A model generated the notes under the pieces. The model ran no database searches. It was not told where the DNA came from and worked only from the letters and a program-made list of their open reading frames with translations. DNA of 64,000 nt from Alcaligenes faecalis (GTDB lineage Bacteria; Pseudomonadota; Gammaproteobacteria; Burkholderiales; Burkholderiaceae_B): contig NZ_CP168006.1 of the NCBI RefSeq assembly GCF_041521385.1, forward strand, positions 3,789,647 to 3,853,646, in the 5' to 3' direction. Both the position numbers and the translations under genes were made by a program. Shown piece after piece: positions 34,733 to 44,120 of this stretch (position 1 is its first letter; each line of letters begins with the position of its first letter).

Positions 34733-35359
34733 TTAGCCGCGTTTGAACAAACGCTCGTGCATCCAGCCGTCGTTGGTCAGAATCAGAGCGGCTTTACCCG
34801 AGATTTCCTCAGCCTTTGCCTGCTTCGCAAAGTTTCTGTAAGTGGCGCCAATCCCCTCGGATTGGGCCCAGTCTTCTGCATCTTCCAGCTTGAAGCGATA
34901 GTTTACTTGTGAGACTTTGACACCCATCATGTCGCTGGGCTCAGTAAAGTTGTCTACCGCTACAACGGTGAATTTACCTGTGCAAAAGGCATCGTGTCCG
35001 CCCATTGTGTTGGCCCCGTTCGGAACCAGGAATTTTTGGCCGGTTTCAGTCAACTGATACTCGGAGCCCGGTTCCATCTTGTTACCGAACATCGCTTTGA
35101 CTTCGGTATCGCGTTTGCTGAGTAAGCCGGCTTCTACCAACGCATCGGCCCGTTCTTTGCTGCTGCCTATCGTGCCACGATTGGATAGCGTAAATGGCGA
35201 GCCCTTTGCCGGAATGGCAGCACATAGTCCCTTTTGAGTATCCAGATACGTTTGAATCGCCGTGCTGAAATTGCTTTTATTGGCATCTTTGGCACTACCG
35301 CAGGCGGCAAGCAAAACGATAGCACTGCTCATGGCGGCGATTTTGATGACGGTATGCAA
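34733..35359 (-). CDS. Predicted lipoprotein of unknown function
   Basis: About 208 residues with a lipoprotein signal peptide: the hydrophobic core AAMSSAIVLLAAC ends in the lipobox LAAC. Start: no ATG lies before the hydrophobic core in a good context. A TTG at 35359 has GGGGAAG six nt upstream and gives the charged n-region; the frame also opens at another TTG at 35386. The mature part has four further Cys (possible disulfides), YQLTETGQKFLVPNG and a C-terminal TNDGWMHERLFKRG. I do not recognise the family. It converges with the amidase gene and has no obvious partner. Confidence 0.7.
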   Translation of the reverse strand: MHTVIKIAAMSSAIVLLAACGSAKDANKSNFSTAIQTYLDTQKGLCAAIPAKGSPFTLSNRGTIGSSKERADALVEAGLLSKRDTEVKAMFGNKMEPGSEYQLTETGQKFLVPNGANTMGGHDAFCTGKFTVVAVDNFTEPSDMMGVKVSQVNYRFKLEDAEDWAQSEGIGATYRNFAKQAKAEEISGKAALILTNDGWMHERLFKRG

Positions 35360-35620
35360 AACAAACTTCCCCTGTAGGTTAAACAATCGGTCGCCTAGTA
35401 TAGCGGCGTCGTCGGTGCTATTTTGGGCAACGCTGTTTTAGCAGTGTGTCTAAATGTCTCTTGTTAAGGGGCTCCGTCTTTAGCGTGTAAGAGACGTGAT
35501 GGATTGCCTAAGAGACGTCCATGCCGCGCGACTTATGCGAATGTAGTTGGCGTTGGCTTGGTTGCGGTTGCCCAGCTCAGACTAGGTGAGCCGGGCAACA
35601 GCGTGCAAAAAGGCCTGGGT

Positions 35621-36031
35621 TTAATCCAGCATGGCCTCCGCTTCAATCTCGATCAACCATTCCGGACGGGCCAGACCATGGATCAGAATCCAGGATGAGG
35701 GCGGGGGATTGACGGGGAAGCGTTTGAGCAATGCGGCGGCAATGGCCTCTTGCTCTTGGGGCGAGCTGGCATCTTCCCGAATGAAAATCCGCAGCATGAT
35801 GACTTGGTCGATGGTGCCGCCTGCTTCAGCCAGAACCCGTTCTATATTGTCCAGTGCCGCGTCGGTTTGTTCGCGCATACCGCCGCTGACGGTTTGCTCT
35901 TGGGCGTCGACTCCCACTTGGCCGGACAGCATGACACGGCGTTGGCCGGTAACAACCAGACCTTGGCTAAAACCATATTGCAAAGAATTGAATACAGTGG
36001 GCGGGTTAAGGGCGCTTTTAGTCATCTTCAT
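35621..36031 (-). CDS. RidA/YjgF family protein
   Basis: A 136-residue member of the RidA (enamine/imine deaminase) superfamily. It has the family pattern VMLSGQVGVDAQEQTV, ALDNIERVLAEAGGTIDQVI, MLRIFIRE and PPSSWILIHGLARPEWLIEIEAEA. In canonical RidA the catalytic Arg lies in a P-x-R-x-x segment near the C terminus; here PPSSWILIHGLARPE has its Arg later, so activity may differ. The start is uncertain: ATGs at 36031 and 36025 both fit, and a GTG at 36067 would extend it. Confidence 0.85.
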   Translation of the reverse strand: MKMTKSALNPPTVFNSLQYGFSQGLVVTGQRRVMLSGQVGVDAQEQTVSGGMREQTDAALDNIERVLAEAGGTIDQVIMLRIFIREDASSPQEQEAIAAALLKRFPVNPPPSSWILIHGLARPEWLIEIEAEAMLD

Positions 36032-36220
36032 AAACACATAAAAAGTCAGTTGAGGTGGTGTATTCACGCACCAGGGGCGTATCTTGGGGCTTTATGTCAG
36101 AAGACAAGAGTAGAGCCGGGAATGGGGGCTTAACCGGTTTGAGGACGTCTTACATCGGCTTGCTGTCATTGGCTGATCCAGCCGCTAAAATGACATGTCT
36201 ACCTACCTAAAGAGGCGCAT

Positions 36221-36640
36221 ATGGAAAACGACAAGTCCATGATTCACGGCAAATGCCTGTGCGGTGCCGTTTCAATCCGTGTTCAGCAAGACAAGCCTTC
36301 GGTCAGTGCGTGTCATTGTGGCATCTGTCGCCATTGGTCCGGTGGTCCGTTCCTGTCGCTGGAGTCCCATGGAATCCCGGTGGTCGAAGGGGAGGAGCAC
36401 GTACGCTCCTATGCTTCCTCGGAGTGGGCGGAGCGCAGTTTTTGTGCTGTATGCGGCACGCATTTGTTTTACCGGCTCAAGGCGGGTGGTTTTCATGCTA
36501 TTTCTGCTGGCTTGTTCAAGGATAGTGGGAGCTGGCCGTTCGCGCTGCAGGTCTTTATTGATGATAAACCTGATAACTATGCGTTTGCTAATAAAACGCG
36601 GGAGATGACGGGCGAAGAGGTAGTGAAGTTGTTTTCCTGA
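36221..36640 (+). CDS. GFA (glutathione-dependent formaldehyde-activating) family protein
   Basis: A 139-residue zinc-binding protein with the GFA/CENP-V fold. Zinc ligands are the cysteines in GKCLCGAVS, SACHCGICRHW and FCAVCGTHLFYR. Family members either conjugate formaldehyde with glutathione or have unknown function. AGAGG lies upstream of the ATG. A lipocalin gene follows 30 bp downstream and the two may be co-transcribed. Confidence 0.88.
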   Translation: MENDKSMIHGKCLCGAVSIRVQQDKPSVSACHCGICRHWSGGPFLSLESHGIPVVEGEEHVRSYASSEWAERSFCAVCGTHLFYRLKAGGFHAISAGLFKDSGSWPFALQVFIDDKPDNYAFANKTREMTGEEVVKLFS

Positions 36641-36670
36641 TCCTGGTTCATGTACAAGGACAACGCTGTG

Positions 36671-37210
36671 ATGAAACCAATCCTTTTCCTGTCGCTGTCT
36701 GCGTTACTGGCCGCTTGCGCCTCTTCCAACGCTGACCTTGCGACTCAGCAAGACGTAGACCTGAACAGATACATGGGCACCTGGTACGAGCAGGCGCGTT
36801 TGCCCAATAGTTTTCAGCGCGAGTGCGCCGGGGATGTGCAAGCCAATTACGTGATGGAAGCCGACAAGACGATTACCGTTACCAACCGCTGCCAGGGTGT
36901 GGACGGAAAAGAGCAGGAAGCCATTGGTCAAGGGCGACTGTCCAGTAGTATGGAACCTGCGGATCCGGCAATATTGGAAGTGCGCTTTGCTCCGAAGTGG
37001 TTGTCCTGGTTTCCCATGGTCTGGGGCGATTACTGGATCATGAAGCTGGAAGGGGACTATCAATACTCTTTAGTCGGGACACCGGACAGGAAATATCTCT
37101 GGGTTCTATCCAGGGAAAAACAGGCTGATCCGCAGGTCGTGAACCAATTGCTGGATTACGCAGCCGCGCAAGGCTTCGCGGTGCAAAAGGTAGTACCGAC
37201 CAACAAGTAG
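36671..37210 (+). CDS. blc: Outer-membrane lipocalin lipoprotein
   Basis: A 179-residue lipocalin with a lipoprotein signal ending in LLAAC (FLSLSALLAACASS). The lipocalin GxW motif is LNRYMGTWYEQARLPNSFQR and the later strands read DYWIMKLEGDYQYSLVGTPD and YLWVLSREKQ, matching bacterial Blc. It binds lysophospholipid or fatty acid at the outer membrane. An ATG at 36650 is in frame, but the start at 36671 gives the proper signal peptide with AAGGA 11 nt upstream. Confidence 0.9.
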   Translation: MKPILFLSLSALLAACASSNADLATQQDVDLNRYMGTWYEQARLPNSFQRECAGDVQANYVMEADKTITVTNRCQGVDGKEQEAIGQGRLSSSMEPADPAILEVRFAPKWLSWFPMVWGDYWIMKLEGDYQYSLVGTPDRKYLWVLSREKQADPQVVNQLLDYAAAQGFAVQKVVPTNK

Positions 37211-37380
37211 CGCGTATTCGGTAATGGCTCGATCAACACCTGCATAAATCAAAGCATCTCCTTAGGGTTTTTAGTAATAAGCATGGGGAAATTAGATCGT
37301 TTTGAATAGCTTGTGGCTGTGGTCGAATGGCACGACGGTATGTATCGGACGTGCCATTTTTTTATCGGAATGTTTTTACT

Positions 37381-38190
37381 ATGAAGTCGTTTTTAAGCAT
37401 TGCCGCGACCCTTACCCTGGCGTTGGTGGCTGGCGTGGCCCAGGCTGATCGTCTGGATGACATCAAGAAAACGGGTGTCTTGAAAGTAGCGTCTTTCGAC
37501 AGCAATCCACCGTTTGGTTTTGTGGATCAGAAGTCCCGTCAGATCACAGGTCTGGATGTGGATTTTGCCCAGGCTCTGGCTGACAAGCTAGGCGTGAAGC
37601 TGGAAGTCTTGCCAACCAATCCGGCCAATCGTGTGCCGCTGCTGACGTCCAATAAAGTAGACCTGGTTCTGGCCAACTTCACCATCACGCAAGAGCGCGC
37701 CAAGCAGGTTGATTTCAGCATTCCGTACTTTGCATCAGGCCAGCAGTTCCTGGCTAAAAAAGGCGTCTTGTCCTCGCCCGAGCAGTTGAACTCGCTGCGT
37801 ATTGGCGTGGATAAAGGGACGGTCAATGAGATCGTCCTGCGTGAAAAATACCCTCAGGCCAAGCTGGTGGCCTATGACGATACGCCCTTCGCCTTTACCG
37901 CTTTGCGTAACGGCAATGTACAAGCCATCACTCAGGATGGTCCCAAGCTGATTGGTTTGCTGGCCAATGTGCCGGACAAGGAAAACTATGAAATCCCGGC
38001 CTTCAGCATTTCCGAGGACTTGATCGGCATTGGTATCCCCAAGGGCGAGACAGCACTGAAGTCTTTTGTGGATGAAACCTTGCTGGAGCTGGAAACCCAG
38101 GGCAAGGCACAAGCCATTTACGACGTCTGGTTTGGCCCTCAGTCCAAAACGCCGCTGGAGCGTTTGTACCGCATCGGTCAGCAACAGTAA
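37381..38190 (+). CDS. Polar amino acid ABC transporter, periplasmic substrate-binding protein
   Basis: A 269-residue family 3 solute-binding protein with a cleavable signal peptide (MKSFLSIAATLTLALVAGVAQA). Signature GLDVDFAQALADKLGVKLEV follows FGFVDQKSRQITG; RAKQVDFSIPYFASGQQF and LRIGVDKGTVNEIVL are typical. It captures an amino acid, probably acidic or polar, in the periplasm for the two permeases and ATPase encoded next. The annotated start is the ATG at 37381; an in-frame ATG 54 nt earlier would spoil the signal peptide. Confidence 0.92.
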   Translation: MKSFLSIAATLTLALVAGVAQADRLDDIKKTGVLKVASFDSNPPFGFVDQKSRQITGLDVDFAQALADKLGVKLEVLPTNPANRVPLLTSNKVDLVLANFTITQERAKQVDFSIPYFASGQQFLAKKGVLSSPEQLNSLRIGVDKGTVNEIVLREKYPQAKLVAYDDTPFAFTALRNGNVQAITQDGPKLIGLLANVPDKENYEIPAFSISEDLIGIGIPKGETALKSFVDETLLELETQGKAQAIYDVWFGPQSKTPLERLYRIGQQQ

Positions 38191-38292
38191 GTCATCACTT
38201 GCTTGCAGGCCAGCCTTGAATGTTCAGGCTGGCCTTTTCCTGTTTGTGTTTTTAACAGCGGGATCGCTTGATCCTGCTTTTTGGTGTTTGCT

Positions 38293-39030
38293 ATGCCGTC
38301 TTCTGATTTCTGGCTGGCACCCCACTATGTGGGCTGGTTGCTTCAAGGGTTCTGGGTCACGATTCAGCTCTCTTTAGTCGTCTCCTTCGCTGCAACTGTT
38401 TTGGGTTTTCTGGTGTGTATTGCCAGACTGTCGCCCTTTGCCTGCTTGGCCTGGCCGGTACGTGCTTACCTGAGTCTGTTCCGTAATACACCCTTATTGG
38501 TGCAATTGTTCTTCTGGTATTTCGGGGCCTCGGCCTTGATGCCGCCGGAGCTGGTTCAATGGTTGAATACTCAGCATGTCTTGCAGTTGGTCTTGTTCGA
38601 TGTGCATTGGCCCAGTTTCGAGATGCTGGCCGCCTTTGTGGGTTTGACGATCTACACCACGGCGTTTGTGGCTGAAGAGTTCCGCTCCGGCGTGCGGGCA
38701 GTGCGCAAAGGTCAATGGGCAGCAGCAGCCTCCTTGGGCATGTCGTCCATGCAGGTCTGGCGCTATGTAGTGATGCCGCAGGCTTTGCGTAATACCTTTC
38801 CCTCGCTGATCGGGCAGTACATGAATGTCATCAAGAACACCTCGCTGACCATGGCTATCGGCTTGGCAGAGCTGTCGTATGCCTCCCGTCAGGTGGAAAC
38901 TGAAACCTTCAAGACTTTCCAGTCCTTTGGGATTGCGACGCTGTTGTATGTCTTGCTGGTCATGCTGGTGGAAGTGGGTGGGCAGTGGTTGCAGCGTCAT
39001 CGTCTGCAAGTGAGAGGTGGGCTGTCATGA
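38293..39030 (+). CDS. Amino acid ABC transporter permease 1
   Basis: A 245-residue inner-membrane permease of the HisMQ type. It has the early-TM Pro/Asn motif SLFRNTPLLVQLFFWYFGAS and the EAA loop AAAASLGMSSMQVWRYVVMP, which contacts the ATPase. No good ribosome site precedes the ATG at 38293, so its translation may depend on the upstream gene. It overlaps the next permease by 4 nt (ATGA). Confidence 0.92.
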   Translation: MPSSDFWLAPHYVGWLLQGFWVTIQLSLVVSFAATVLGFLVCIARLSPFACLAWPVRAYLSLFRNTPLLVQLFFWYFGASALMPPELVQWLNTQHVLQLVLFDVHWPSFEMLAAFVGLTIYTTAFVAEEFRSGVRAVRKGQWAAAASLGMSSMQVWRYVVMPQALRNTFPSLIGQYMNVIKNTSLTMAIGLAELSYASRQVETETFKTFQSFGIATLLYVLLVMLVEVGGQWLQRHRLQVRGGLS

Positions 39031-39725
39031 ACTTCGACGTAATTCATGACAATCTGCTGTACTTCCTGGTGGGGGCGTATCCGCATGGCCCTTTAGGTGG
39101 GGCGGCGCTGACGCTTTTGTTAAGCGTGCTATCGGCTAGCTTGTCCGCCGTTCTGGGGCTGGTTTTTGGGGTGGCTCTGGTTTTGAGCCGCGGTGTGGCG
39201 CATACCGCTTTGCTGCTGTTTCTGGGCTTTTTCCGCGCCATCCCCGTCATCATGCTGATTTTCTGGGTGTATTTTCTACTGCCCATTCTGTTCAAGGTGG
39301 ATGTGCCGGGCTTGTTTACCGTGGTCTGCGCCTTGTCCTTGATTGGCGGTGCGTATCTGGCGCACTCGGTGTTTGCGGGTATCAGCAGCTTGCCGGCGGG
39401 GCAATGGCAAGCGGGCAAGGCCTTGGGCCTGAAAACCGCTCAAATCATGAAGTCCATCATCCTGCCGCAAGCCTTGCCGGTGATGCTGCCTTCTTTTATT
39501 AATCAGTGGGTTGCCTTGATCAAGGACACCTCGCTGGCCTATGTCATTGGTGTGGCGGAGCTGTCTTTTGTTGCCACTCAGGTCAGCAATCGGGTCATGG
39601 TGCACCCCACTGAAATCTTCTTGTTTGTCGGGCTGATGTACTACGTGATTTGCGCAACGCTGGAGTTGATTGCGAATCGGGTGGCCCGACGTTATGACAA
39701 ACATCTGCGACTGGATGGCAAATGA
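39027..39725 (+). CDS. Amino acid ABC transporter permease 2
   Basis: A 232-residue HisMQ-type permease, partner of the preceding gene in a heterodimeric channel. Motifs: [20 protein letters not shown] and the EAA loop [20 protein letters not shown]. It is joined by ATGA overlaps to the genes on both sides, so the permeases and ATPase are made in coupled amounts. Confidence 0.92.
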   Translation: MNFDVIHDNLLYFLVGAYPHGPLGGAALTLLLSVLSASLSAVLGLVFGVALVLSRGVAHTALLLFLGFFRAIPVIMLIFWVYFLLPILFKVDVPGLFTVVCALSLIGGAYLAHSVFAGISSLPAGQWQAGKALGLKTAQIMKSIILPQALPVMLPSFINQWVALIKDTSLAYVIGVAELSFVATQVSNRVMVHPTEIFLFVGLMYYVICATLELIANRVARRYDKHLRLDGK

Positions 39726-40456
39726 TCCGTATCGATAGTGTTTCCAAGTGGTATGGCACGTTTCAGGTGCTCAGGGATTGCACGGCCCAAGTGGACCGTC
39801 AGGAAGTGGTGGTGGTGTGCGGGCCTTCGGGCTCAGGCAAATCCACCTTGTTGAAAACCGTCAATGGTCTGGAACCGTTTCAGCAGGGCAGGATTGTTGT
39901 GGATGGGATTTCCGTTGGTGACCCGGCAACGAATCTGCCAGACTTGCGCAGTCGGGTCGGGATGGTTTTTCAGAACTTCGAGCTGTTTCCACATTTGAAT
40001 GTCGTGGCCAATCTGACCTTGGCACAACGTAAAGTGCTGGGCAGGAGTAGTGATGAAGCCAATGAGCGGGCCTTGCTGTACCTGGATCGCGTGGGCTTGA
40101 AAGCGATGGCGGATCGCTATCCGGCCAGCTTGTCGGGCGGGCAGCAACAGCGTGTCGCCATTGCACGGGCCTTGTGCATGGATCCGGTCTGCATGCTGTT
40201 TGATGAGCCTACCTCGGCCTTGGACCCGGAAATGGTTAACGAAGTGCTGGATGTGATGGTCAGCTTGGCGGAAGAGGGCATGACCATGATGTGCGTCACC
40301 CATGAAATGGGCTTTGCCCGCAAAGTGGCGGATCGGATGATTTTCATGGATCAGGGCCAGATTCTGGAGGACGTGCCCACAGATGTGTTTTTTGGTGATC
40401 TGGAGGGCCGACCACAGCGCGTGCAAACCTTTTTGTCCAAGGAACTGCGTCTGTAG
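39722..40456 (+). CDS. Amino acid ABC transporter ATP-binding protein
   Basis: A 244-residue ATPase with intact motifs: Walker [10 protein letters not shown] (~34-42), Q-loop [13 protein letters not shown], signature LSGGQQQR, Walker [14 protein letters not shown], and H-loop VTHEMGFA. It resembles GltL/GlnQ. It energises the two permeases, completing an importer for a polar amino acid such as glutamate or aspartate. Its intact motifs contrast with the degenerate ATPase at 1343-1957. Confidence 0.94.
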   Translation: MIRIDSVSKWYGTFQVLRDCTAQVDRQEVVVVCGPSGSGKSTLLKTVNGLEPFQQGRIVVDGISVGDPATNLPDLRSRVGMVFQNFELFPHLNVVANLTLAQRKVLGRSSDEANERALLYLDRVGLKAMADRYPASLSGGQQQRVAIARALCMDPVCMLFDEPTSALDPEMVNEVLDVMVSLAEEGMTMMCVTHEMGFARKVADRMIFMDQGQILEDVPTDVFFGDLEGRPQRVQTFLSKELRL

Positions 40457-40490
40457 CTTGTGTCTTTGCTCGGCAACTGGTTTGATGATT

Positions 40491-40580
40491 GCCAAGCCAA
40501 GCCAAGCCAAGCCAAGCCAAGCCAAGCCAAGCCAAGCCAAGCCAAGCCAAGCCAAGCCAAGCCAAGCCAAGCCAAGCCAA
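40491..40580. repeat. Pentanucleotide microsatellite, 18 copies of GCCAA
   Basis: Exactly 18 uninterrupted copies of GCCAA from 40491 to 40580 (90 bp), 35 bp after the ATPase stop codon and before a terminator. It is outside any supported gene. In one minus-strand frame it creates an artificial Ala-Trp-Leu-Gly-Leu repeat, which I reject as coding. Perfect identity of the copies implies recent expansion and probable length variation. Confidence 0.97.
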
Positions 40581-40614
40581 GCTGTGCGTAGCAGACGCTG
40601 GAGTGCGCATCCAT

Positions 40615-40653
40615 AAAAAAAGCCCGCCTGTTGAAAAATGGGCGGGCTTTTTT
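40615..40653. terminator. Bidirectional terminator after the ABC transporter operon
   Basis: AAAGCCCGCC (40619-40628) pairs with GGCGGGCTTT (40641-40650), with an A-run before and a T-run after, so it can act on both strands: the ABC operon on the plus and the small gene at 40729 on the minus. Confidence 0.85.
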
Positions 40654-40728
40654 ATGAGCGAGTAATCCAGGCTTGATGAAACAGGGCTAATGACATGCAA
40701 GCCCGGCCTGGAGTGTGTCGCGATGTAC

Positions 40729-41007
40729 TCAGGATCGCTGAGTGGGCGTGTCGAACGATTGCAGCAGAGATTCTGCTGCCAGTACGGCACGGCGTGCCTG
40801 CTCGTGCTGATCATGCAGGGCCAGGTAACGTGCCTCGGCCTCATCGCCTCGCGCTACATCCCCTTTGTATGACTGCGCTACGTAGTTTGCGTACCAAATG
40901 GATTCGGCTACGGTCATACCTACAAACACTTCATGGTCGTCCTGATCTTGCGACAGGGCACGGATACCAGATAAATACGCCCGTTCACGGGGCTGAAATT
41001 CCAACAT
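40729..41007 (-). CDS. Small hypothetical protein (92 aa)
   Basis: A 92-residue, acidic, helical, probably cytoplasmic protein (MLEFQPRERAYLSGIRALSQ...). The start at 41007 is supported by AAGGAG five nt upstream; the frame extends eight codons further. WYANYVAQSYKGDVARGDEA and the C-terminal helix LHDQHEQARRAVLAAE look like a helical hairpin. I do not recognise the family. A bidirectional terminator follows. Confidence 0.65.
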   Translation of the reverse strand: MLEFQPRERAYLSGIRALSQDQDDHEVFVGMTVAESIWYANYVAQSYKGDVARGDEAEARYLALHDQHEQARRAVLAAESLLQSFDTPTQRS

Positions 41008-41177
41008 AAGACTCCTTAGATAAGCCCCCATTGTAGTAGGTGGGGAAAATCAGGCCAGAGTTGTGCCGCGGATGCGGGTTCTATGGGGGCTGACAAGCGA
41101 GGGGATGAGTCGGATCACGGAACCTTGTAATGTCTATGGACTCTTAACGCTTGTATGAAAAATAGGAAAGGAAAATA

Positions 41178-41654
41178 ATGACGATGCTACGTATAACGCT
41201 GACCGCGGGGCTGGTGTGGGTGTCTACCTCGGCTTTCGCCGCCAACGGGCAAGAAAATGCCCGTGTGGGGCGGGTTCATGTGCAGGCGGACCGCATTGAA
41301 ATGCTGGGGACGGATTCGTTGAAAGCGTCGGGCAATGTAGTGGTGATCGGCAAAGATAGCGTGATTCACAGTCAAGAGGCGCTCATTAGCCAAGAGGGTT
41401 CGGTCATTCAGGTGCAAGCCGTGCAGTCTGGGCAGGGCCAGGCGTCGAAGTTTGATCCGCTCAGCCTTCAAGGTGCTCGTGCGGCCGGGGGAGAAATGAG
41501 GCTGCAAAGAGAAGGGTATGTCGCAGTAAACACAAAAGGTTTGAGTACGACCTGGTGGAATCGTGTCAGCCAAACATGCGTTATGGTCAAGACCAGTCAA
41601 GGGCGCTATAGCGAGGTCAAGGTGCTTGCCGCTTCTGTGTGCATGGGCTCTTGA
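41178..41654 (+). CDS. Exported OstA/LptA-like small protein
   Basis: A 158-residue protein with a signal peptide cleaved near AFA-AN (residues 1-22). The segment VHVQADRIEMLGTDSLKASG followed by NVVVIGKDSVIHSQEALISQ has the alternating beta pattern of OstA/LptA repeats (x-A-D-x-x-x...GNV). Two Cys near the C terminus (QTCVMV, ASVCMGS) could form a disulfide. It is far from lptB/lptC, so a true LptA role is unlikely; a periplasmic beta-jellyroll protein is the safer description. GGAAAGGAAAA precedes the ATG. Confidence 0.6.
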   Translation: MTMLRITLTAGLVWVSTSAFAANGQENARVGRVHVQADRIEMLGTDSLKASGNVVVIGKDSVIHSQEALISQEGSVIQVQAVQSGQGQASKFDPLSLQGARAAGGEMRLQREGYVAVNTKGLSTTWWNRVSQTCVMVKTSQGRYSEVKVLAASVCMGS

Positions 41655-41699
41655 CGCGCCGTGTCTTGCTATCGCGCTGCAGGCTCTTTGGGATAAACC

Positions 41700-42062
41700 G
41701 TGGAACGTCAAAGACAAGTATTTTTCCATTGCGCTGCCTCTACATCAGGACTAGGGCTGTCCTTATTAGTCTTGCTCCTGTCTTTGGTGTTTTTAGTGGA
41801 TGGGTTTGCGAACCCGCAGCGTCAATTCGCGTTGATCAATTATGTATTTGCCGCCTTGGGTCTGTGTTTTTCTGGTTTGATTTTTGCCATGAACCGCGCG
41901 TACGACCGTGTTTGCTGTGCTTTACCGATAGCCAGTCAGCGTATCGGTAAACGACTGGGCTGGTATCTGACAGTGCTTTACGCCATTTTGATCGGTTTGC
42001 TTGCCTTGGGTGCTGCAGGTATAGGAGCAAGGCTGCTACAAGGGCTGCATCTATTTGGTTAA
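41700..42062 (+). CDS. Small membrane protein of unknown function
   Basis: About 120 residues from a GTG at 41700, with three or four hydrophobic segments (LGLSLLVLLLSLVFLVDGFA, then around INYVFAALGLCFSGLIFAM, and WYLTVLYAILIGLLALGAAG). It follows the exported OstA-like gene by 45 bp in the same direction and may form an operon with it. I see no motif that names a family. The start codon is uncertain. Confidence 0.55.
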   Translation: MERQRQVFFHCAASTSGLGLSLLVLLLSLVFLVDGFANPQRQFALINYVFAALGLCFSGLIFAMNRAYDRVCCALPIASQRIGKRLGWYLTVLYAILIGLLALGAAGIGARLLQGLHLFG

Positions 42063-42075
42063 GGCAAGCGCCAGA

Positions 42076-42102
42076 TCAGGCCCACCCGGCACGCCGGGTG
42101 GG
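42076..42102. terminator. GC-rich hairpin between convergent genes
   Basis: GCCCACCCGG ... CCGGGTGGGC around 42078-42102, a strong stem with a very short loop between the plus-strand membrane protein gene and the end of the minus-strand sigma-54 activator gene. Only a weak T-run follows, so efficiency is uncertain. Confidence 0.5.
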
Positions 42103-42131
42103 CGGTTTGGTACCGGTGCGCCTGGTGGTGT

Positions 42132-43835
42132 TTACGCTGGCATAGCCACTTTTTTAAGCCTGTATGCCAGCGCAGGCCGTGTTAGCCCCAGCCTGCGTGC
42201 GGCTTCTGAAATATTCCCGTTCGTTTTTTTCAAGGTCAGCTGGATGATTTGTTCTTCCAGATCATCCAGATTGAAGGGGGTTTCCAGCAGATGCTCCAGA
42301 TATTGCGTCTGGTTCGCGCTGAAACAGGGCTCCTTCGCCATAAAACCTTGCGTGTTCAGACTGCTCAGATACTGCAAGGCGCTTTTCTGCTGCGGGAACA
42401 GGTGGTGGGTTTCGATTTCATGATTGTGTTCGGTCAGGATGACGCCACGCTCGATCATGTTCTCGAACTCGCGGATATTGCCCGGCCAGTCGTATTGCAT
42501 CAGCAATTCCCGGCTGCGGTCACTCACGCCCAGCACGTGCTTTTTGTACATGCTGGAGTATTTGTTCAGAAAGTATTCGGTCAGCAGTGGAATGTCTTCC
42601 TTGCGCTCACGCAGTGGCGGGATGTGGATGGGAAAGACGTTCAGGCGGTAGTACAGGTCGGCACGGAAGGTGCCTTTTTGTACGGCCTCGGCCAGATCCT
42701 CGTTGGTGGCGGCCACGACACGCACGTCGATATGGCGGATGTTCTCATCACCCACGCGCTCCAGCTCCTGTTCCTGCAAAACACGAAGCAGGGCGGCTTG
42801 GGACCGTGGCGACAGTTCTACGATCTCATCCAGAAAAATGGTGCCGCTCTGGGCACGCTCAAAACGACCGGGGCGGGATTTATGCGCGCCGGTATATGCG
42901 CCTTTTTCCACACCAAACAGCTCTGATTCAATCAGCTCCGGGGGAATGGACGCACAGTTCACCGCAATAAAGGGCTGATCCGCCCGGTCGCTGGCGGCGT
43001 GCAGGCCGCGCGCGAAGGCTTCTTTCCCCACGCCGGTTTCTCCCAGCAGCAGCACGGAGACTTTGCTTTGCGCCGCCTTTTCCAGCAGATGACAGGCGGC
43101 TTGGTAAGCGGCGGACTGACCAATGGAGTTGGGCAAGGTGAAGTTGGCGCTGGAGTGCTTGAACTCCTGTTCGCGCAACTTCACCAGCTCACATCGCAAG
43201 GCAAACAGTTCGTCCTGGACCGGGTCGGGCAGCATGAAGCGGTCAATCTCGGGGTCATCCTCCTCCCATTCCTCGGCAGGCTTGCCCACGATCTTGCAGT
43301 GGCTATGGCCCATGGCGCCGCATTGGGTTTCTTTGTAGATGATGCTCTTGCCCATATAGAAGCTGGTGTAGCCACTGGCATAGCCCAGCAAGCTCCAACA
43401 GACCGGCTCGCTGGATTGGCCGTGCTCTTTCTGGTGATTGCTGACTTCATAGGAGTCAAACCAGTCAAATTCGCCGTAATACCGGCCAGCATCGCGATCA
43501 AAGGTCAGCGAAGTAGGCACGACTTTGACCATACCGCGGATGGTGTGCATTTGCGGGCCGGCCAGAAAGGTCTCTTTCAATGACAGGTCCGGGCGCACTT
43601 TTTGTGATACTTCGGCATCCTTCATGCCAGCGTGGTAGCCAAAGCGCATCAGAAAGTATTTGGCGCGCTCGCTGCCTAAAGAGGCAATCAGCTCCTTGCG
43701 AAGCTGGCCAAAACCGCTGGCGTGCAGCAAGAGCATGCGTTGCTCGCCAAACCAGATTTTGCCTTCCCGCGCATCAAAGCGAATGGCGTCGATCAGGTCC
43801 TGACTTAATGGCAGTGTGAGTTCAGTAGCCCCCAT
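42132..43835 (-). CDS. dmpR: Sigma-54-dependent phenol-responsive activator (DmpR/XylR family)
   Basis: A 567-residue activator. Order: XylR-N phenol-sensing domain (~1-130), V4R domain (~130-205), B linker, AAA+ domain with Walker A GETGVGKE, Walker B GTIFLDEI and the sigma-54 loop, then a Fis-type HTH ([20 protein letters not shown]). The sensor has the cysteines and Glu of the MopR/DmpR zinc site ([22 protein letters not shown]). The sigma-54 loop reads GAYTGA rather than the common GAFTGA. The start at 43835 has GGAG six nt upstream. It is divergent from dmpKLMNOP, whose promoter carries its expected binding site. Confidence 0.92.
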   Translation of the reverse strand: MGATELTLPLSQDLIDAIRFDAREGKIWFGEQRMLLLHASGFGQLRKELIASLGSERAKYFLMRFGYHAGMKDAEVSQKVRPDLSLKETFLAGPQMHTIRGMVKVVPTSLTFDRDAGRYYGEFDWFDSYEVSNHQKEHGQSSEPVCWSLLGYASGYTSFYMGKSIIYKETQCGAMGHSHCKIVGKPAEEWEEDDPEIDRFMLPDPVQDELFALRCELVKLREQEFKHSSANFTLPNSIGQSAAYQAACHLLEKAAQSKVSVLLLGETGVGKEAFARGLHAASDRADQPFIAVNCASIPPELIESELFGVEKGAYTGAHKSRPGRFERAQSGTIFLDEIVELSPRSQAALLRVLQEQELERVGDENIRHIDVRVVAATNEDLAEAVQKGTFRADLYYRLNVFPIHIPPLRERKEDIPLLTEYFLNKYSSMYKKHVLGVSDRSRELLMQYDWPGNIREFENMIERGVILTEHNHEIETHHLFPQQKSALQYLSSLNTQGFMAKEPCFSANQTQYLEHLLETPFNLDDLEEQIIQLTLKKTNGNISEAARRLGLTRPALAYRLKKVAMPA

Positions 43836-44007
43836 GGCTGTCTCCATCTGTTGTTTCTTATTGTGGTTTTGGGTGTTTTAAAAATCAGTATGCCGCCTGT
43901 CTTTCGGGCGACTCAAGGAAAACAGAATAGTGTCCAGAGGACGGATAAAACGGTTTTTTCTAGGGCTTTACCCTAGCTCAGCATTTGATGAAAACGGCGC
44001 TAAGCAC

Positions 44008-44023
44008 TTGATCAAATGATCAA
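44008..44023 (+). promoter_or_regulatory. DmpR/XylR-type upstream activator sequence
   Basis: TTGATCAAATGATCAA differs at one position from the XylR/DmpR consensus TTGATCAATTGATCAA. Its centre is about 131 bp upstream of the transcription start predicted from the sigma-54 promoter, the usual distance for this activator class. Confidence 0.88.
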
Positions 44024-44120
44024 TTTTCTATTCAGGCCGCCAGCCAACAGCGCATGGTATCTGGCTCTGACTCTTCCTATCTCTTTAATCCTAAAGGGTT
44101 AAATTCTTCAAATGTAAAGT

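Noticed and set aside
40491..40580. CRISPR array or clustered repeat
   Set aside because: The units are contiguous pentamers without spacers. No cas genes lie in the window.
40351..40844. Minus-strand ORFs containing an Ala-Trp-Leu-Gly-Leu repeat
   Set aside because: The repeat is only the translation of the GCCAA microsatellite. No ribosome site supports the frames, and one of them runs antisense through the ABC ATPase gene.
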